Below are positions 58,855 to 64,000 of a stretch of 64,000 nucleotides of DNA, piece by piece (the first letter of the stretch is position 1; each line of letters begins with the position of its first letter). Source of the DNA: Dorea longicatena (GTDB lineage: Bacteria > Bacillota > Clostridia > Lachnospirales > Lachnospiraceae); the NCBI RefSeq assembly GCF_024168045.1, contig NZ_CP100126.1, positions 265,501 through 329,500 of the forward strand, written 5' to 3'. A program made the translations under genes and the position numbers. The notes below the pieces were generated by a model that saw only the letters and a list, made by a program, of their open reading frames with translations, ran no database searches and was not told the origin of the DNA.

Positions 58855-60339
58855 ATGCAGGTATCAGACAAATTAATTAAGCCGTTGACAGAAGCAAAAT
58901 ATTTAAATGCCGACAACGTAAGCAGATACCGCTGTATCATGCGTATCTTTTTCGAGCATTATGAGAAATTAAAATACTGGCTGTATCAGGAAGAGGTCTA
59001 TGAAGAAATGATACAGGACCCGCTTTTTGCGGATTACAGACTGGAACAGTGCCAGCAGGATCTCACCATGCTGACAGAGTGGAAGAACCTGAATACGATC
59101 CAGGATACAAAAAAGGTCGCATCCATCGAAGAATTCAAGAACAAAAAGTACCGGTATCAGATGACAGAGTACAGTGTGGAGATAGAGCGTCTGGTGATCC
59201 GGTTAGAGAATCTGTTCATCGAGGGAGCATCATTAGAACCGACACTTTTGGAGCGCATAAGGAGAAGTGTAGAGCATTTTCCAGACATGGCAGGAAAAGA
59301 TAAGAATGAAGTGTACACATGGTGGACAGATCTGAATAATGATTTTGTCCGGCTGAATCAGAATTATCAGGATTATATCAGGGATTTGAACAGCGTCCGG
59401 GCGGAAGAGATGATGCATACGAAAGAATTCCTGGTGTTCAAGGACCGGCTGATTGAATATCTGCGAAGCTTCATTAAAGGACTGCAGAGAAATGTCGGAG
59501 TGATCGAAGAAAATCTGCGTTTACAGAACGAAGAACTGAAAAAGCAGGTATTTGAAAAAGTTATAGATTATGAATTGTCAATTCCGCGTATGGAGATAGA
59601 AATCTCGAAAGAACTGATAGAGCAGAAAGTTCAGGGACGATATCAGAGCATCTATGACTGGTTCGTGGGAAATGAAGGACAGGAGAATGAAGCGGGAAAA
59701 CTTTTTGATGCCACCAATGATATCATCCGAAGGATTACAAGATACGCTGCACAGTTGAGCGAAAAGAATGCACTGGGTGCGAATAGAAAAGAGGAATATC
59801 GGAAAGTAGCAGAATTGTTCCTACGGTGTCAGGATGTGGAAGAGGCGCATAAGATGTCGGCGATGGTATTCGGCATGGAATGTCCGCAGCATCTTGCAGG
59901 AGATCTGATCCGTGAGACAGACAGCATGAACATCGGAGTCTACGAAGAGCGGCCAATGGAAATTACTCTGAAACCGAGAGTGCGTACATACCGAGAAAAA
60001 TCCAGGAGAAGCGCCATCCGTGAATCAGCAGAGCAAAAGCAGGAAACAAGACGTAAGTTGCTTGAGAAACAGAAAAAAGAGACGGAAAAACTACAGGCGT
60101 TGGAAGTAGATGGAAAGATATGTTTTGATAAACTGCCTGTATTGGAACCTAGAATTCGCGAGATTCTTTTGAAATGGTTGTCAGATGCCATGGAATCCGC
60201 AGATTTTTCGGCAAGGACAGACGATGGAAGAAGATATATATTGGACAGAAGTCAGGCAGGAGAAAACTGTGTAGTACATTGTGAGGATGGAAACTTTACA
60301 ATGCCGAAGCTGTCCATTGTATTTCAGGAGGAAGAATGA
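58855..60339 (+). CDS. jetA: Wadjet type II JetA (TIGR02677/DUF2397)
   Basis: A 494-residue protein with the family start AKYLNADNVSRYRCIMRIFFEHYEKLKYWLY and a long helical body, matching the kleisin-like JetA of type II Wadjet systems. Wadjet is an SMC-like complex that recognises small circular DNA by loop extrusion and cuts it, blocking plasmids. AGAAGGAG precedes the ATG. Its stop overlaps jetB by four bases. Residues about 390-425 are a highly charged coiled coil. Confidence 0.9.
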   Translation: MQVSDKLIKPLTEAKYLNADNVSRYRCIMRIFFEHYEKLKYWLYQEEVYEEMIQDPLFADYRLEQCQQDLTMLTEWKNLNTIQDTKKVASIEEFKNKKYRYQMTEYSVEIERLVIRLENLFIEGASLEPTLLERIRRSVEHFPDMAGKDKNEVYTWWTDLNNDFVRLNQNYQDYIRDLNSVRAEEMMHTKEFLVFKDRLIEYLRSFIKGLQRNVGVIEENLRLQNEELKKQVFEKVIDYELSIPRMEIEISKELIEQKVQGRYQSIYDWFVGNEGQENEAGKLFDATNDIIRRITRYAAQLSEKNALGANRKEEYRKVAELFLRCQDVEEAHKMSAMVFGMECPQHLAGDLIRETDSMNIGVYEERPMEITLKPRVRTYREKSRRSAIRESAEQKQETRRKLLEKQKKETEKLQALEVDGKICFDKLPVLEPRIREILLKWLSDAMESADFSARTDDGRRYILDRSQAGENCVVHCEDGNFTMPKLSIVFQEEE

Positions 60340-61481
60340 TGAAGGAGCTGGAGGTTCTTTTAAATAAAAGATGGGTATTAAAATCCAGAGACAAAGAAAT
60401 GTATTATAAAATAAGAGATGCACTTGGAGAACTTCGGAAATTTACTACAGAGAAGATGGGATGTCAGATCATTGATAATTCTCTCCTGATCAAGATGGAG
60501 AAGATTCCGGTAATTCCGGAAAGCTTCATGGGCATTCAGAAATTTTCGTCAAAAGAAGAGTATGCTTATCTATGTATCCTGTTGATGTTTCTGGAAGACA
60601 GGGATGCGCAGGAGCAGTTTATCCTGTCACAGCTGACGGAATATATCACGGCAAACCTGCCGGGAGAAATTTCGGACTGGACTTTGTATACGAACCGAAG
60701 AAAACTGATCCGTGTGCTGCGATTTGCGGTAGATCAGGGAATGGTTGATGTCACAGACGGAAAAGACGAAGCATTCATGGATGATGAGGCCGGAGAAGTA
60801 CTCTATGAAAATACAGGTGCGTCCAGATACTTTATGAAGAATTTTTCGAAGGATATTATGGAGTATACGAAACCGGAAGATTTTCAGGAAAGTGACTGGT
60901 TCGAAGTGGACGAAGACCGTGGATTTGCAAGAAGACACAGAGTCTACAAAAGACTGATCTTTGCGCCGGGCATGTATAAAGAAGATGGATCACCGGAAGA
61001 TTTTGAATATTTGAAATATTATGGACGGAGATTGAGCGAAGAACTGGAACAGATTTTCGACTGTCAGGTGCATATTCACAGAGGAAGTGCGTATCTGTTA
61101 TCCGGGGATGAGTGTAGAATGGGAACGGTATTTCCGGGTAATAATTCGATATCCGATATTTTACTTCTGTGTTTTGGCGAAATACGAAAGAAGATTGAGA
61201 ATGGCGAATGGAAGACGGCAGCGGATGAAAGTTGTCTTACAGATCGGATCGAGTTTGAAAATCTGATAAAAGAAGTGAAACAGGAATATGGAAGTGGATT
61301 TTCAAAAAATTATCGTGAGATGCCGGAAGGTGAATTTGTAAAAAATGTGATCGATGCAATGGAATTGTGGATGTTTATAAGGAAGGAGAAGGCAGCTCAT
61401 CAGATTAAGATTTGCCCGCTCACAGGAAAGATACAGGGAAGTTATCCGGAGGATTATGCGGGAGGAAGAAATGATGAATAG
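60336..61481 (+). CDS. jetB: Wadjet type II JetB (TIGR02678/DUF2398)
   Basis: A 381-residue protein (WVLKSRDKEMYYKIRDALGELRKF at the start, then LYTNRRKLIRVLRFAVDQGMVDV), fitting TIGR02678, the KITE-like winged-helix subunit of the complex. It bridges JetA and the SMC-like ATPase. GGAGGAAGA precedes tandem ATGs. The jetC start lies inside its last codons, giving a tight jetA-jetB-jetC operon. Confidence 0.9.
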   Translation: MMKELEVLLNKRWVLKSRDKEMYYKIRDALGELRKFTTEKMGCQIIDNSLLIKMEKIPVIPESFMGIQKFSSKEEYAYLCILLMFLEDRDAQEQFILSQLTEYITANLPGEISDWTLYTNRRKLIRVLRFAVDQGMVDVTDGKDEAFMDDEAGEVLYENTGASRYFMKNFSKDIMEYTKPEDFQESDWFEVDEDRGFARRHRVYKRLIFAPGMYKEDGSPEDFEYLKYYGRRLSEELEQIFDCQVHIHRGSAYLLSGDECRMGTVFPGNNSISDILLLCFGEIRKKIENGEWKTAADESCLTDRIEFENLIKEVKQEYGSGFSKNYREMPEGEFVKNVIDAMELWMFIRKEKAAHQIKICPLTGKIQGSYPEDYAGGRNDE

Positions 61482-64000
61482 TAGATGGCAGGCAAATAAG
61501 ATCGGACTGATTAATTTCTGGTATTATGATGAACAGGAATTCCCGTTTGTAAAAGGAAGGATGCTTCTTCGTGGATCGAATGGATCGGGAAAATCCGTAA
61601 CCATGCAGAGCGTGGTACCGCTTCTTCTGGATGGCAATATGAGCCCGGAACGATTGGATCCATTCGGTTCCAGAGACCGTAAGATGAGCAGTTATCTTCT
61701 GGAGGAAGATGATGGACGCGAGGAGCGGACCGGTTATCTGTATCTGGAATTCAAAAGGCAGGACAGTGACACATATCTGACGATCGGTATGGGAATCCGG
61801 GCGAGAAAAGGGAAAAATCTGGACAAGTGGTATTTTAGTCTGACGGATGGAAGACGGGTAGGAAAAGATTTCTTCTTATATAAAGACACAGGAGAAAAAG
61901 TCACACTTTCCAAAAAAGAACTGGAGAACAGGATTGGGACAGGCGGCCGTGTTATTGACAGACAGGCCGATTACATGGAGTATGTCAACCGCCAGATCTT
62001 CGGATTCGAGACGGCAGAAGAATATAAGGAAATGATAGACCTTTTAATCCAGCTCAGGACACCAAAGCTTTCCAAGGATTTCAAACCATCCGTGATCAAT
62101 GATATTCTGAGTGATTCGCTTCAGCCATTATCGGATGATGATCTGCGTCCGATGTCTGAAGCAATTGAAAATATGGATACCATGAACATGAATCTGAAGA
62201 ATAGAAAAGAAGCAAAACAGGCAGCAGAGAAGATTCAGGGAGTATTTTCAAAATATAATCAGAAATTATTATATGAAAAAGCAGAGCGGTATGAACAGGC
62301 AGAAATCAAATTAGAAAATGCCAGGACACAGCAGAAAGAGCAGGAAAAGAAATTATCCGAGTGCAGACAGAATATCGAGAAGTTGCAGGCAGAACATCAG
62401 GAACTGGATGCAAAACATGAGTCCATGGAAAAAGAACGGGAGTCCCTGAATAAAAGTGATGCTGTAGCATTAAAACGAAGAGAAGCAGAAGTGACTACAG
62501 AATTAGAGGGGCAGCAGAAAAATCTAAGAGAAAAGCAGCATTTTCTTGAACTGAAACAAGAGCAATATCAGGATGCACAGAATCAGATCAAAGCAGAAGA
62601 AGACCGGAAGTATGAGAAAGAAAAAGAACTGGAAGAACTCATAGAAGAGATGCAGGACGAGGCAGATATCATGGCTTTCGAAGAACATGCATTTATGAAA
62701 GAAGAACTGGAAAAGCATCCGGAAGAACCATATAAGTTCGAATTACATCAGCAGCAATATGAGCATACGAAAGAAAAAATCAATGAAGGAACAGAAATCC
62801 TTGCAGAGACGGATCGTCTGGAAAGACAGAAAGACGACCTGATCAAAGAAAGAGAAAAAAAGATCCGTGAACTGGATACGCTTCAGAGAAAAGTATCAGA
62901 ACTGGAGGCTGTGTTTGTACAGACACAGAATGAATGGAAAGAAGCTCTATATCAGTGGAATGGTGCGAATCGGGAACTGGTACTGGAAAAAGAATTACTA
63001 AAAGAGTTAAGCACATTTGCAGAAGCTTATGAAGAGACATCTGATTTTGCAGAGGTTCGTCAGAAGATTGCAGATGTGTGGATCGGGAAAAATGCGGATG
63101 TTGAATCTGGGATTTCTTCGAACAGGGCAGAGAAAGAAACAGCAGAAAAAGAACTAGAAGAAGTGAAAGCAGAACTGACGGAATGGGAGAATCAGAAAGA
63201 ACCACAGCCGGAGCGCTCGGAAGCGGTCATCCGTAACCGTCAGAGATTGGATGCACTTGAAATTCCGTACCAGGAGTTTTATAAAGTTATAGAGTTCGGA
63301 GACAATCTGGATGAAGAAGATTGCAACCGGCTGGAAGAAGCATTATTGAAAATGGGAATTCTGGATGCGCTGGTGATTGATGAACAATACAAAGAGCAGG
63401 TTCTGCATTTGAAACAGGGATGTGAAGATCATTATCTGTTTAGCTGCAAAAATGTTCAGAAAGAGCTGCAACCAGGAAAGAGTCTGTTAGACGTACTGGA
63501 ACTGAACGAAGAAGTCAATGACATTTTCTCCAATCAGCGGTTGACGGGAATTCTTGGAAGTATTGCATATGATAACGAAAGTATAATTACGATTGCAGAA
63601 GACGGTACCTACCGGATGGGAGTACTTGCAGGAACGGTAACCGGAGAATATGAGGCCGGATTCCTTGGAACAAAGGCCCGTGAAAGACACAGACAGGCAA
63701 AGATGGAAGCCTGCAGACAGAGAATCGCAGGGCTGGAAGAAGTATTACAGCAACTGGAAGAAATGTATCGGAAGTTATCCGAAAGAAAAGTCATTCTCAG
63801 ACAGGAATATGAGAATCTTCCAAAAGATACAGATATGCGGGAAGCCCTTCAGATGATGCGTGCGGAGGAACGGGCATGTGAACAGATCAGACGGGAAAGT
63901 GATAAATTAGAAGAGAGGATCCGTGAACTGCTCGAAATATTAAAAGAGAAGAAAAAGAAAGCACTGGAAATTGCGGATTCTCTGTATCTGACCTGTTCTT
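61471..64000 (+). CDS. jetC: Wadjet type II JetC SMC-like ATPase, 3' end outside window
   Basis: The frame is open from 61471 (or ATG 61474) to the last base, more than 840 codons. The N-terminal ATPase head reads NKIGLINFWYYDEQEFPFVKG, then Walker A GSNGSGKS (about residue 36). A very long coiled coil rich in Glu/Lys/Gln covers about 62220-63230 and continues after a globular insert (63240-63680, including GVLAGTVTGEYEAG). This is the TIGR02680 family. The C-terminal Walker B head and jetD (TOPRIM nuclease, DUF2399) should lie beyond the window. GGAGGAAGA precedes the start. Confidence 0.92.
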   Translation, partial: MMNSRWQANKIGLINFWYYDEQEFPFVKGRMLLRGSNGSGKSVTMQSVVPLLLDGNMSPERLDPFGSRDRKMSSYLLEEDDGREERTGYLYLEFKRQDSDTYLTIGMGIRARKGKNLDKWYFSLTDGRRVGKDFFLYKDTGEKVTLSKKELENRIGTGGRVIDRQADYMEYVNRQIFGFETAEEYKEMIDLLIQLRTPKLSKDFKPSVINDILSDSLQPLSDDDLRPMSEAIENMDTMNMNLKNRKEAKQAAEKIQGVFSKYNQKLLYEKAERYEQAEIKLENARTQQKEQEKKLSECRQNIEKLQAEHQELDAKHESMEKERESLNKSDAVALKRREAEVTTELEGQQKNLREKQHFLELKQEQYQDAQNQIKAEEDRKYEKEKELEELIEEMQDEADIMAFEEHAFMKEELEKHPEEPYKFELHQQQYEHTKEKINEGTEILAETDRLERQKDDLIKEREKKIRELDTLQRKVSELEAVFVQTQNEWKEALYQWNGANRELVLEKELLKELSTFAEAYEETSDFAEVRQKIADVWIGKNADVESGISSNRAEKETAEKELEEVKAELTEWENQKEPQPERSEAVIRNRQRLDALEIPYQEFYKVIEFGDNLDEEDCNRLEEALLKMGILDALVIDEQYKEQVLHLKQGCEDHYLFSCKNVQKELQPGKSLLDVLELNEEVNDIFSNQRLTGILGSIAYDNESIITIAEDGTYRMGVLAGTVTGEYEAGFLGTKARERHRQAKMEACRQRIAGLEEVLQQLEEMYRKLSERKVILRQEYENLPKDTDMREALQMMRAEERACEQIRRESDKLEERIRELLEILKEKKKKALEIADSLYLTCS

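Noticed and set aside
1..64000. CRISPR arrays, tRNA and rRNA genes
   Set aside because: Scanning found no regularly spaced direct repeats with unique spacers, no TTCGA-loop tRNA pattern and no rRNA-like sequence.

Overview
The window reads as chromosomal DNA of a gut Firmicute, most likely a Lachnospiraceae relative (Blautia/Dorea/Ruminococcus type). This rests on moderate GC, AGGAGG-type ribosome sites with frequent TTG/GTG starts, and the families present (Tn916-type integrase, class B sortase, VanY-like peptidase, VapD, DUF5348, OmpR winged-helix proteins). Most of it (about 2.8 to 58 kb) looks like a large integrated mobile element loaded with accessory modules. No relaxase, coupling protein, VirB4 ATPase, rRNA, tRNA or CRISPR array was seen.

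Layout. 1-2.7 kb: the 3' end of a PHP-type AAA ATPase (TrlF-like) and a decayed hicB. 2.8-5.4 kb: tyrosine integrase, DUF3173 excisionase-like gene, XRE regulator. 5.4-13.8 kb: a plus-strand operon behind a strong promoter and two tandem terminators, with YqaJ nuclease, RecD2 helicase, a possible annealing protein, primase-like CHC2/Toprim protein and sortase B. 13.8-16.4 kb: an inserted ECF sigma/anti-sigma pair and a frameshifted secreted protein. 16.6-19.5 kb: ParM/ParR-like pair and Tn916 Orf9/Orf7/Orf8-like genes. 19.5-24.9 kb: MATE/PadR drug-efflux cassette, isolated winged-helix genes, serine recombinase and HicAB. 24.9-28.6 kb (minus): AAA ATPase, LPD28/LPD11 protein, NADAR protein and a ligase C-terminal protein, the last three behind another leader. 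28.9-38.8 kb: VanY-like peptidase, ECF sigma with ABC exporter, two-component system with a second ABC exporter, and two paralogous receiver-less winged-helix proteins. 38.8-48.3 kb (minus): ssb, a MoxR-type ATPase, a HExxH-vWA protein, AbrB and unknown genes behind a third leader. 48.4-54.8 kb: a bacteriocin-immunity-type RR/ABC/kinase set, VapD, and a YccF/EcsC operon behind a manganese (yybP-ykoY) riboswitch. 54.9-58.5 kb: a graveyard of gene fragments around an ATPase. 58.7-64 kb: jetA-jetB-jetC of a type II Wadjet system, running off the window.

How it fits together. Three operons carrying DNA-metabolism genes (5.4 kb plus, 28.5 kb minus, 48.3 kb minus) share one leader design. A near-consensus promoter is followed by a variable branched RNA closed by a short stem, then a 14-nt motif GYAGTTTADGTTTG, then 6-7 nt and an intrinsic terminator; two loci have a second terminator. 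I read this as a shared attenuation or processive-antitermination control of the element. It is the best candidate here for an undescribed system. Secondary leads are the manganese riboswitch in front of YccF/EcsC genes, a two-site ECF promoter motif, the MoxR/HExxH-vWA pair, and the ligase-C/NADAR/LPD cassette.
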